DNA of 64,000 bases from Selaginella tamariscina (Eukaryota; Streptophyta; Lycopodiopsida; Selaginellales; Selaginellaceae). Location of the stretch: contig PUQB01000001.1 of the NCBI GenBank assembly GCA_003024785.1, positions 186,001 to 250,000 on the forward strand, in the 5' to 3' direction. The notes under the pieces were generated by a model, which did no database searches, was not told the DNA's origin, and worked only from the letters and a program-made list of their open reading frames with translations. Positions 49,677 to 61,419 of this stretch are shown here, in pieces; position 1 is the stretch's first letter, and the number at the start of each line of letters is the position of its first letter. The position numbers and the translations under genes were made by a program.

Positions 49677-52600
49677 ATATATATTATATAACATTATTAT
49701 ATATCTATGTATCTTTCGTTTTTTGTTTTCATCTATAATATACATATATATAAGAACACATGATGATTTCATATAAAATTTAGTGAATAAACATATAAAT
49801 CATATCAATCTACATACATCCACAAACTTATATGTGTGGCGCGTACTACAGAAACGATACTCGCTAAACAATTTATATGTATGTATTGGCGTTAAGAGTA
49901 TGAAAGTAATATTTAGTTGTATTAGTACAGAAATTATTATATTAATCGTAATATCATACATACATACATACATATAGATGTAACACTAACCGAGAAGATG
50001 TATTACCATTGGTTCCATCAAGAGCAGTAAACTAGCATCTTAGACAGCACAAAGAATATACTTGATGTAGCATACTCCTGTTTCCGTGGTGTAGTACTGG
50101 TGCTTGATTCATTTGAAGGCAGCTTCATTACACTAAATGACACAATACTTGCTGCAGCACCGCATTTCCCATGGAAACGGACCATGTTGGACTCTAAATC
50201 AAATATAGTAACCTGTACATAAAATCAAGTTAATTTATATCCCAGATTCCTCTTAAAAAACATACATTTATATAATATGTGTATGTATAGTTCAACTGGT
50301 GACATTAGAGAAGATTCCTCTTAAAAAACATACATTTATATAATATGTGTATGTTAAGTTCAACTGGTGATGAATCTTGATGTGTGTACGAAGAATTCGT
50401 GCGAATCGTGATCTTAAAATAGGGTAACCTTAATGAAAATTATGTATTATAATCGTGGAACTTGACCGCGCATAACTACCATAAACCTACGCAGTTAAAT
50501 TTCGTATCAAATACGCATTAATCTATAACAAATGCTTATAATATATATATAAACTAAATAAATGTTTAAGTACCATGCCAACGTCGTCCCCAATCGCAAT
50601 GCATGAAGTTTCATTCGCAATGTGTAAACTTGTGATCCCTGCTTGATGTAAATTTATGACTGCAAGACGTTGAAATCCAGGTGCATGTTGTACTTCTCTC
50701 TCTGCAAGTACCAAGCTTTTATATACATACATGTACACACACACAATTACTTGTTGATGGCTCGTTTTTGCTGATAAAATGGCAAGTTCCCTCCCTAGCT
50801 TCTGCGCATATTGAATACACAAAACCTGCACAAGAGAATGATCATTACATTATTGATAGCTTTTATTTTTAAGGTTATGCATCACTATTAATCCAATGAG
50901 ACCCAACAGTCTCACCAGACCAGATTAATACCAGTTGTGTTACAAAAGTCAATAGCACTGGTAGATGTTAATTCTGATTCGATCAGCCCCTGCACCTCCC
51001 ATTAGACATGAGCATAACAGTAATGCACGGTAGTATGACTATTATCGTAAGGTATAAACATTATATGATTATATAATACATGTATATTAGACCCTCATCC
51101 TCTTATTAACAATTTATAAAGTATAGATACGATTATTATAGTCTTACTGCAAAATAAAGACTGCCATATTATTAACACAATAATACTACTGTATTTACTG
51201 GCTTCCCAAATTTTGATTGATTAGGTGCTAGTATATGGATAATATGATATTACTTAATATGCTATTACATGTATAGTTTAGAGTTTACTCTGCTATTAAC
51301 AGTGGTGAGGAAGTATAAACAAGTCGTTGATGCATCCCAGACATTAACCAGCCCGTTCGCATGACCAGTAATATAAAGACTTGGTGCAACTCCTGCTAAC
51401 TGTGTTAGAGCTCAAAGTCCCACCGTTATGGGCCATCTTGTTCCTGATGGTAGTGCATGAGGCATATACCCCTTCAATACTCGAGGCATCTGAGTACAAT
51501 TCCCAATGTTAACAAGGACGTACAATATGCTAAGAAATATATTTAAAGGACACTCCATTTATACATTTACCATGTAATTTCATCTGAAAGAGTGATGTTT
51601 ACTTTTTCTGCATAAAACTAGCATAGTATACAATCGAGTTTGTTATATGTGTGATTATAAAATACACCAGGCCGAGAACATAAAATAGACCAGTAAAAAA
51701 CCTATACATTTTTTCTAAACGAACGTATATTGCTAAATAATGTAAGCCAAACATAAAACTTGTATCATGTTTCTACGTATACTTACAATCATTATATAGT
51801 AGTGCTAAAAAATCTCACATCTGACTATTTTTTAATAATGTAGTAAGTTACTTTACCATAGTTTTAATAATGTATTGATAAGATATATTGATAAAGATCA
51901 GTATATATGATTTCAAACGTGCTAATATCAATTAGCATAAACGGTAGATGATTATATAAACCATTATTATAAGTAGTACCATTGTATGATATTTACAAAT
52001 GACACTATAGATATATATTAGATTCATGAACCACTTACGTTTAAAATGTGAGCTTTGTTGTGGGACAACGACCAGCTTCGCGATTTTGACGTGTGAAAAT
52101 GTTAAAGGCAATTGGAAAGTGATTGGCTGGGGAGGACTTCGTTCACCGGAACTTAATGAGTCCTGAAGCAGAAAAATAAAAGTTAACTGATTAAAATTGT
52201 ATCTTTAATGATTGTTGTAATATTACGTGATTATTGGAGAAACCCTAGACACACGCACCCACACACAACCTGAATGCTGGTTTCCTCGTAAACATCAAGA
52301 CAACCCGGTGATGTAAGTAACAAAGCAGCTCCATTTAACACAAATACGTCTGCAAATGGTCCACGAATACGAAGTTGAGTCTGGGAATAAGGATCTACCA
52401 GGGACAGCACCTGGAACATTACTCGAGAAAATAAGTAAACATATATACAATTGCACACAAAAACAACGTGTAAACAACGCCAGCTATATACAATCCCAAC
52501 TATAAGTAGCTATATGCAATTCCAGCACATAAGTAGAGGGTTTACCGTCACAACTTCTGCCATTCCCATCTCTTGTCCTCCAAACACGTAAAGATATCCA

Positions 52601-53345
52601 CTTGGTCCTTTTTCACCTTTTCAGCCCATCACCATCTCGACTGGCATTCTCAATTCCTCTGATGATAAAGTAAGCTTGAGCGGTATGTTGCTTTCATTCT
52701 GCAAACATATTACAGAGTTAATAGCATATAATAATATATTTAGATTTCATTACAGCCTGTCTACTTGAGATAAAACACACACTAAGTAGTGAAAGTACTA
52801 GTATATTTTTGCTAATATTCCATCACGTGCACACACACAAAAAAGCAGCAGACAACATGCACACATACATACACCTTATAGTACCTCAAGTAAGCTAGAA
52901 AGATCCTGTTTTTCTGCCTTTGACTTCGCGTTGACGGGTAAGTTCCATAGCCAGATATCCCCATCTGTATAGCCAACTGCCACTACTGAACTTGATGGGC
53001 ATGCCCAGCAAGCACAGCAAGGCTCTTTTTCTTCTTCACCGTTACTTGCTGACGTGTGTTCCCCCGCAAGCTTTCTAAGTTGCTCTTCGTTTCCTCCACG
53101 AATTGCAAGCAGTTGGGCTTCGTGCAATCCCCATAGTATGATTATGCCATTACCGTAGACAAAGCAAACCCTGTATTACAGATGTAATCAAACATGCACA
53201 CATACAACAAAATTATATGTACACATACAAACACACACCTGCTATGAACAGCATCTGATTGAGGAAGAATGCTCACCACCGAAGGTGCATTTGCATCCTC
53301 GGAATCCACCAAACCACCTGTAGGCTGAAGATTAAAAAGATAACA
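46548..53345 (-). pseudogene. Tomosyn / lethal-giant-larvae-like WD40 protein, N-terminus missing
   Basis: Many short exons read 53345 to 46548. WD40 blocks include SVVSILPQSDAVHSR, VCFVYGNGIIILWGLHEAQ, SSSVVAVGYTDGDIWLWNLP, DPYSQTQLRIRGPFADVFVL, ALPSGTRWPIT with SLYITGHANGLVNVWDAST, and VTIFDLESNMVRFHGKCGAA. The C-terminal exon (46548-46655) is an R-SNARE-like coiled coil, ISRKTEEMQEGAENFASLAE, ending KWWEI-stop, as in plant tomosyns, which regulate SNARE assembly in exocytosis. The exon before it (46774-46836) has an in-frame TAG between MERQ and RLQ. Several frames are shifted. The first WD repeats are absent: TRA1 exons lie directly upstream on the same strand. Confidence 0.85.
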
Positions 53346-53481
53346 CAAACTCAGAAAATTGTATACGAATACCCACGCAATGTCATATGTGCAGGAAATA
53401 CTATTATACTATAACACATACACATCCTTATGAACGAATAATACATTTAAAGACACAAACTTGTTATATATGCGTACTTAC

Positions 53482-54000
53482 CAGACTTATTCTGAGACTG
53501 CTGTCTTTTTATTCCCAGGAAACTACCAAACCTGCAAGGTCAATTGCCAGTCGACGGTTTTCCATTGGCAGGTTGCTTGGGCGGCCCAATCGGCTTAAAG
53601 AGTTCACCATTATAAGCGTCTTTCATAACCATGTAGAGACAAGCAACAGAACATCATATATCTAACATGATGTACACAATGCGTTTGCTGTCTGTATATG
53701 TACATCATTTATGGTAAAAAATGCACACATGTACATGCTGCGGAACAGTAGAAAAGGCGTACAATGAGGTGAAAATGGAATGAGGTTGGCCCTCTTCTAC
53801 GAGTATTTTCTTGGTATAGCGTATATGGTCTCCCAATGGAAGACAACGTGGTAAAGCTGGCATTAATATGCTTTGCTAAAACTCTGTTCTCCCGTTGGCA
53901 CGTTCGCAAAAGTGATAAAAAAAACTGTATGAAAAGAAATAAAAGACAAAAAGTAAAAGAAGGTAATGTTATGCTCGTTGGAGTATTTAGTAACAAAAAC

Positions 54001-54078
<78 letters not shown>

Positions 54079-57000
54079 ACACCTGAAGGATTATCTTCTC
54101 AGGAGCTTGATAAGCGTCCAGAAAGCGGCATACGTTAACAAATGCCCATTGTTTGCTTGCACTCTCTTCGCGTTTAAGACGATTCAGCCGAATTTAATAA
54201 GCTCTTTGCGGTCTGAAACCAAGTCACTAGGAAGGTGATTAGCAACAGTGTTGCTAGTTGTAGAAGTTCTATCTTAATGGCTCCTAACCTGCATTTAGAG
54301 TCAATACAAAGAATCCATAGGTTCAGGAATTGTACAATAATCCCATTATCATAACAAATAAACAATACAATCTTAATCTAGTCTGTACAATAGGGTACTC
54401 GCAGCATAGCAATGCATGTATGTCCATTCGTGTGGTAGTATATACAGGAATGTATATAATGCATTATAGTACTGTAATGCAGTATCAGTATATACTGTGT
54501 CTGTGCACATTCAAAAATTATAATCTGAACTAAAGCAGACATACAGACTCTTAACTAATATCACACATATGACGCACACACACACGTACTTCCAAGAGGA
54601 TCAAGGAGCATTTCAACTATAGTTTTGATGATATGACTTCCTAGTTTTTCTCATTGTGAAGGAGTGAGTGAGCATGGGAAAATTAGCATCTGCATTGCTA
54701 CCACCAAAGACTCTTGCTTCAAAGCCTTGGTCTGAAATAATTGCAAAATAGCTGCAAACAACCTTCTTCTCTGCAGAAGAGTATCCTTTCCAACCTGGCA
54801 AACGTGGAACATCTCAGCAACATAATGTGTATATGTAGGTTCGTGGTTCTAATAAAAAAGATGAAAAATGTGTAATATGAGAGTACAGGTTTGTGCATAC
54901 AATTATATATGTTAAAACATATAAAGGTTATACAACATGTATAGAACTCCATAACGTGAGTGCATGTGAGATATGTACACAAACTTGTGAGAATACATAC
55001 ATATATCCAGCAAAACTGTGTACGTAATGAAATATGTACCTCAATCATGAAAAACTCCTTCAGGAACGTGTAATCACGAGTCCGCACAAGAAAAGATGGA
55101 AACATCTCAAAAAGAGTATCCACCTCCCCTCTATCGTGTCGCACTAATTCAGGAAGCATTTCACGAGCCTCTTACTCTCCTTCACCTGAAAAGTTCGAAA
55201 TAGAAAACATTATAAAATAATGATATATTAATGTATAATATATGCTTACACGTGTGTACGATCGCACATATTATGAGCTAATAGAATATATTAAAATATA
55301 CCACATCACATAATATGCAAAGTGAGACTTACTTGAACAAGAGTGAGGTCCTGTTCATTCTTCAGACGTTCATGTCTTGCCGGGGATTGCCAAAGCTTGA
55401 CTAGAGCCAGGTGAAGCCCAAGCATAGCAACCAAGGCAACGCCTTGAAACTGCTGAGGGTTTCTGTTACGGCACAGAACCTTCGAGTGCAGGGCTACTAC
55501 CACTTGGAGCTCCACAAACCGCAACATAAGCATGTGTATATATCTAACCATGTGATTTAAATATTCGGTAAACATGCAAACTTGTGTACAAGAATACAGT
55601 ACAAATATAGCATACATATAAATACATACATCTATAGTGTATATAGACAGTAAAGAACGTACTTTGAAGGTCAGTATCTTCAGTCGAGGTCGTTGTTGGG
55701 TGACTTCGCTTAACTGCTCTCTAAGTGTTGTCCTTCATCTGACTTTATTATGTCCAGAAACCTGCATACCCAGTAGACACTTAGTCTAATTATACATTTA
55801 ATATATTCCACAATATACGTATACGATAATATGGAAATAGACCTGTTTATGTATTTACTGACCGCTAAAATACGAAGGCTGAGCGAAACAGCTTCAACGC
55901 TATATCAATTCAGAAACTTCGTGATTGGTAGTTTATAGGTAGTTTATAGGGACTGTTTAGTTCACTGTAGACTTGTCCGTGAGGGAGAGCTTGTTCTAGC
56001 TGCATGGTTAAAACGAAAAGCTCGTCTAAAAATTTGCTTGCTGCTGAAGGGAGCAGATGAAACAGATCAACTATTGCTGACAAACACTAACAAGTTTGTT
56101 AATCGACAATACCTGTGTATGTGGATTGAGTATCATATGTGCGTATAATTATTGTAATTATACATCTACAATGCCCCACACATGTATATGTATGTGAATA
56201 TGCATACCTGCAGCAATCTTCGCTTCTTCACCAGGCTCCAATGACTTAATAGCGCCAGCAAGTTTCTCAGGCTGTAACCATTTCTGAAGGTGATCCATGA
56301 GCTTTCTGATTCTTCTTCTGGACTTTCAAGCATCTTTAGTCGTAGCCTTGAAATGACCCGACTGCTGTTGTGATGGTGCCCGACATTCCCTAACAATATA
56401 ACCAACCTTATTGTAATTATGACATTTTAGAGCTCCACCCTGCTTCTTGCGGCGGGGCTTTCTATGATGCATCATGCGGGGCTAAGGGTGGAGGGGGAGG
56501 GAGAGATGGTGAATATTGTATTGCTGGAATACAGTACATATGATATATTATTGGAAAAGTCCTCATGAGTTGTTTTACATTTTATATGCCTTCCATCTGC
56601 CTATACTAATAACTAATATGCAGTATAAGTATACTATGATAGATACCGCCTTCTTTCGCTACAGCAACAATCTCCGGTGTCCTACAAGTCAGAGACTTGA
56701 AGAACATCGCAATTATACGTGACCGGAGATCGGTGTACTGCTGAGTCTTGAACTCGGCTCATGCCATTGCCGTACAGAGAAGCTCGAGGCAGACTGTACG
56801 GAGGTTTGTTAGAGTGTTTGCCATCTTGGGACTCACTAACACCTGATAAGTACGTATAATATGTTATGATAGCATATAATAATTTATGATGGATTAAACA
56901 CACAGTATACGAACGACAAACATAGACAAATACATTCTATATATATATTACATTACCAGAGATAAAGCTATTAAAATACTCACATTTTCATCGGCTTCTG

Positions 57001-57775
57001 TAATTTGTAGAGCGTCCTCCAGAAGAGTTTGAAGTTCAGGCCCTAGGTGGACGTAGTGCCAGGCAGAAATTTAGAGCCATCACAGTCCCGACCAACAGTA
57101 ATAAGGAAACATTTATTTGCCGTATATTACACATGCAGTGAGATACGGCATCTTGCAGGGACACGTGATTGTGTGTGTAAGCGGTACGTGCGTGCGTGTG
57201 CGTCTGTATGTGTGTAATAACTACATGCATAAACATACCTGCTGCTCAACATGTTTAGTCCGGAGTGGACGAGCAATAAGCTGGTTAAGAAGAGGTTGAT
57301 GAAGCGGCTCAAGGAGCTCGGAGACCTCGCTTCCGGTACGGCTAGCCAAGAGTGACAGGCATTTCCGCACAGTATGTGTAGCATTGGGATTAAACAGCTC
57401 CGCAGCTAAAACATCCACAACCCCTTCTCATTGTGTGCTTCATCTACGTTGTTTACTACCCGCAAAACTTGCTGATTAATCTTTGTTAGTATGTATATCT
57501 TACAAATGTTACGCACTAATGATATGATCGGCTTGCATGTTGTGGAAGCTTCTTGAGTACGTAAACCAAAGCACGTAAAGCTTTGACTTGGAACATGCAC
57601 AAAGTGTCCACCGTAACCTAAACAGGACATGGTATAAACTTCTCTGCCGCTCTCTCTCTCTCTCTCACACACACATTCTTACTTTTCCAACCAAAACACC
57701 CAGACCCATGACACCCCCCATTGAGCCTGCTAAGCCTTGCCATAACAACAGTGAAGCAGCCTGGGCAGAGCGATT
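53482..57775 (-). pseudogene. TRA1/TRRAP HEAT-repeat exons (internal part)
   Basis: These exons run in protein order down the minus strand: a RLLHCCYG/GGVMGLG block (57775-57683), FQVKALRALVYVLKKLPQHA (about 57600-57530), VVNNVDEAHNE, SLLASRTGSEVSELLEPLHQ, GTVMALNFCLALRPP, a RTVCLELLCTAMA block with RTPEIVAVAKEGG, MDHLQKWLQPEKLAGAIKSL, FLDIIKSDEGQHL, LVKLWQSPARHERLKNEQDL, RTRDYTFLKEFFMIEV, RKELIKFGWNRLKREESASK with AYQAPEKII, and finally MENRRLAIDLAGLVVSWE near 53560. They match the HEAT region of TRA1/TRRAP, the activator-binding subunit of SAGA and NuA4 complexes. The family protein exceeds 3,500 residues; only a few hundred are present, with no FAT or kinase region. Frames are shifted in several exons. 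Confidence 0.85.
54003..54075. repeat. Compound (CT)n(CA)n microsatellite
   Basis: About 22 CT units followed by about 14 CA units, inside a TRA1 intron. The same CT-then-CA compound occurs at 59512-59586 and, in shorter form, at 57651-57673, 60422-60458 and (reverse order) 12160-12200 and 28083-28145. Confidence 0.9.
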
Positions 57776-58037
57776 CTGGAAAACCGCAAGTTTACATATT
57801 ATACTACAAATACAAACTAACGTGTCACCTGTAAATATGTTGAGACATGCTGCCTGTCCTCATTGGCAAGAACCACGACCAAAGCATCAAGGAAGATAAG
57901 AGGATCCCACAACACACAGTATGGTATACAGAGCATGGTATAAAACTGTTATCTTTATGGATCATGGCTGGCAACACTCTTCATACGATACACCACAACA
58001 CACACACACTAATAGAATTAAGTTTCATATTCAATCT

Positions 58038-59134
58038 GATTACTTGCCTTAAATGCCGTACGCTTCCGTGCAGAGTTCATGTACGGCCTAATCACCCTTC
58101 ATTCTGGGCTTCAACTTGATCCACAGTACCCAGCTTAATCTGGTAAGGCCTTAACTCAGACGTAAGTTCAATCACCTTTCTTATCATATACAAACAGAAA
58201 ACTATTTAATCGTGACAAAAATCAAATAGAATATAAATATATATGTCAGTTACTTAATACCTGAAAGATATGTAGTCCTGTTGGTTAGCAAACGTTTAGA
58301 GTCTGGCTTAGGTACTGGGAACAAATACTTCAGTATATTAGACGTTCTCTCTCCAAGTGTTTTGCAAAAGATAAGTGCTTGTGTGTGAGATCAGGATATT
58401 CTCCCAGCTAGTTCAGTATTACAAGTATCTACATTCTTATACACGTCCTAAATTTACGGGTATAATAGTTACAAGGATATATGTATGCACACACACCTGT
58501 TATATGTGTGTGTGTGTCACACAAAGAAGATACCTTGGCGGTAAAATTGTCAAGTACTAGGTGTGAGGCCCTTCTTGTCTTTAATGTCGTGTCTTGTGAC
58601 CTGTAACTCATGATGTGTATTACTAAAGCATAAAACACTCATGTATACTGGGCATAAGAGTTTAAGAGTTCAATAAAGAGTTAATTGATTACTCACCACG
58701 TTCATTAACCGAAATATGCAGTTGGACCATATGGTAGATGACATATTATTAACCCGTCCCCTATGCTCATGGACTAAGATTATATCAGTGAAATCGTGAG
58801 CACGACATGCTCCAATTATTTCTGAAATCACCTGAATAAAGAATGATGTTTAGCAAAATGGTATACATATAATACATGTATATTACATATGAAACTATAT
58901 TTAAATATACTACCTGTCCACCACGGTTAACCCGTTGTGCATTTGGAAGCACAAACTTCAATTCCTGTCCCACGCAAACACAAACAACACACACCCACAC
59001 GCGTGCGAAGGAGAAAAGTGTACCTTGACAAATTTCGTGAGCCGACTGCTGGGATCACGGGAAGTAGTAAGAAGAATCTTAGGATCTTTCTCTCCGGCAT
59101 ATGCATATTCAATCATCAGTATGAGTTGTTGGCT
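58038..59134 (-). pseudogene. IMP4: IMP4 (Brix-domain U3 snoRNP protein), N-terminus missing
   Basis: Exons 59024-59134, 58914-58964, 58697-58831, 58534-58600, 58261-~58368 and ~58038-58168. They read ILLTTSRDPSSRLTKFVK after a shift, ELKFVLPNAQRVNRGGQ, VISEIIGACRAHDFTDIILV with HEHRG, a TRHDIKDKKG and HLVLDNFTAK pair, LGERTSNILKYLFPVPKPDS, and LRPYQIKLGTVDQVEAQNE. This is the Brix-domain protein IMP4, needed for early 18S rRNA processing in the small-subunit processome. The N-terminal ~70 residues have no counterpart upstream; malectin exons come first. A segment after HEHRG is altered (RVNNMSSTIW) where the family is highly conserved, which indicates a local frameshift. Confidence 0.88.
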
Positions 59135-59508
59135 CTACAAACAAAAATCAGAGAAGTGCGTGCGTGTGACATGCACATACATGTTTGTGTGTTTTTGTTC
59201 CCTCCCTCCCTCCTCTCTCTCTCACACACACACGCACACACGCACACGCACACAGAGGGATGATACATGTGTATTTATAGATAGAACTAACCTACACACG
59301 CACAAGATACAAAACCCGATTGAAACCCTGATCATACCAGTACATATTACCTATAAGTCATATCTAAATATACAGTGTTATAGATAGCATATGCATAGTA
59401 ATATGAACAATGATAATACCAACTCCATTTACCACAAAGTCCCTGTATATTGCTGTACTTAGGCCCAAGTGTTATCAAGTCCATACCTGCATACATATAT
59501 AACACGTT

Positions 59509-59511
<3 letters not shown>

Positions 59512-59586
<75 letters not shown>
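59512..59586. repeat. Compound (CT)n(CA)n microsatellite
   Basis: About 24 CT units followed by about 14 CA units next to the third malectin exon, with the same arrangement as at 54003. Confidence 0.9.
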
Positions 59587-59591
<5 letters not shown>

Positions 59592-60148
59592 CATACCCAT
59601 CTACGGCAGTTAAGTTATTGATATACACATTGAAGATCCTCTGGTACGTTTTATCAAAATAGAGCTCCGCAAAATGCAGACGAATTAAGTACACAGAAGC
59701 CGGTTCCGTACACAGAAGCTGGGCTATATACAATGTAACACGACCGTACACGTGTTTATACACATACATTCACACACACATACATACATGGAACGTCTTT
59801 TGTGTCTGCACTCATGTCCTGTGTGGGACTACCAGAAGCAGCACCCTCGAGGAAGGATTGGTCCGTTGACCAGGGACGGCGCTGACTGTTGTTGGCTGCG
59901 CCACCGACATTGAGCCTGTACATTGTTTGGAGGGCCAAGTGGGTAAACCCGAAATTTGTCTGCCCTTGACCGACAAGAATAACATCATCCTCAAGTGCAT
60001 CCTCAGGCATGGACATTAGCTGTATTCCATTTACATATGTCAATGTCAAAAGAGTGCGTGCGTGCGTGTGTGACCAAATGAAATACAGTGTTTATGATAT
60101 ACATAGTAATACACACACACACACACGTATATATGCTATATATACACA

Positions 60149-60152
<4 letters not shown>

Positions 60153-60227
<75 letters not shown>

Positions 60228-60277
60228 ATATATAATTATATATATATATATATATATATTAGAGAGAGAGAGAGAGA
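60153..60277. repeat. Compound (CT)n(CTAT)n(TA)n(AG)n microsatellite
   Basis: A CT run, then CTAT tetramers, then a TA run, then AG repeats. The outer CT and AG arms are complementary, so the tract can form a hairpin with a TA-rich loop. Confidence 0.88.
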
Positions 60278-60422
60278 GGCGCGCGTGTTTGCGTCTTTTA
60301 ACTTGTTAACCTACACACTCTGTGTGTGTGTGTTGGGAGGGGATATATAAGAAAAAACAGCAAGAGCTATATGCATGGGTATCTGTCTGTGAGTCGTGGA
60401 AGGGGCTGTCATGTATACTCTC

Positions 60423-60458
<36 letters not shown>

Positions 60459-61012
60459 GTGTATATGCGTTTTAACTTGTTAACCTACACACGGTGTGTG
60501 TGTTGGGATATATAGAAAAACAGCAAGTCGTGGAAGGGGCTGGCATGTATATACTCTCTCTCTTTCTCTCTCTCTCTCTCCCCACATACCTGTGTAGCAT
60601 TCACGTATGCAAAGCTGCCGTCAAAGACAAGAACCAACTGAGGCCGGTCAACAAAGAGGGAATATTCCCCGAGATTCTATCGGATTCCAGGATCCGACAA
60701 GAACCGAGAAGTTAGCCTGAGCCGGATCGAACCCACCGGCGGAGACTGTCAACAGGGACAGCGGGAAAGCAAAAGAAATAAGCTCCCTCATCTGCACTCT
60801 GGCAGTGAGATATGGGATTTGAGAGGGAAGATTGGGATTCTGGGTGGATGTGTTAACTGAGATTCCTGCAAATGTGAATGTGGGATTGTCTGGGATTCAC
60901 CTTGCCATTATATGTTTTATTAAGCAACAAATATAACTTGAATATCCTGTGTCTAATAGACATTAATATATTATGTATATAACAATATTATATGCTCACC
61001 TGTAGCACTTAC

Positions 61013-61418
61013 CTCCAAGTTTGCCAAGGCGTTTGCGGTGCTTTATATCCCATATATATGGCTTGGGCCAGTGTGAGAATGAGTTCCGGTACAGCATTCG
61101 CCATGCTTGGCTCTAAAAACTCTGGGTTTAGCTGTCGATCCAGTACTCAAGCGTTCTATATCCTCGCTGAACGAGCTCGTCGTTGCCTATAAATAAGCTT
61201 AGCATGGAACTTATAAGTGCATGATAGTAAACAATAAAACAACATTAACACAACTTGTATATATGTAAGTATATTATACCTTTAAGAGCGAGACATAAAA
61301 GGCTTCATAAGTCGTGGTAAGTGGGGAAGAAGGGAACTTAAAGCTCCGCGATTAAATCTGTCATGTCTGTTCCACTCGGTCCCTCGATCGTTGCCAGTAG
61401 CATGTTAAGACATGGTTG
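61013..61418 (-). pseudogene. TRA1/TRRAP exons upstream of the mosaic
   Basis: Exon 61280-61418 reads, after a shift, SSLLPHLPRLMKPFMS; exon 61013-61186 reads GNDELVQRGYRTLEYWIDS and ends in a LGKLGG-like block before a GTAAGT donor. In TRA1 these precede the segment at 57775 by some hundreds of residues. The intervening exons are missing and the CrRLK1L-like and IMP4 pieces occupy the gap. A frame at 61777-61900 (FVTVAKFPQECERVLEE) may be one more TRA1 exon but is less certain. Confidence 0.8.
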
Positions 61419-61419
61419 C

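Larger units (their letters stand above)
59380..60791 (-). pseudogene. CrRLK1L-like malectin receptor, ectodomain only
   Basis: The start is at 60791, with a hydrophobic leader MRELISFAFPLSLLTVSAGG. Exon 1 (60590-60791) also holds, in another frame, EYSLFVDRPQLVLVFDGSFA. Exon 2 (59788-60020) reads SMPEDALEDDVILVGQGQTN and LQTMYRLNVGGAANNSQRRP. Exon 3 (about 59600-59735) gives VYLIRLHFAELYFDKTYQRI, the core malectin motif, and a last piece near 59450 reads YRDFVVNG after a shift. Tandem malectin domains of this kind form the ectodomain of FERONIA/THESEUS-type receptor kinases, which sense cell-wall state. No transmembrane or kinase exons follow. Confidence 0.82.
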
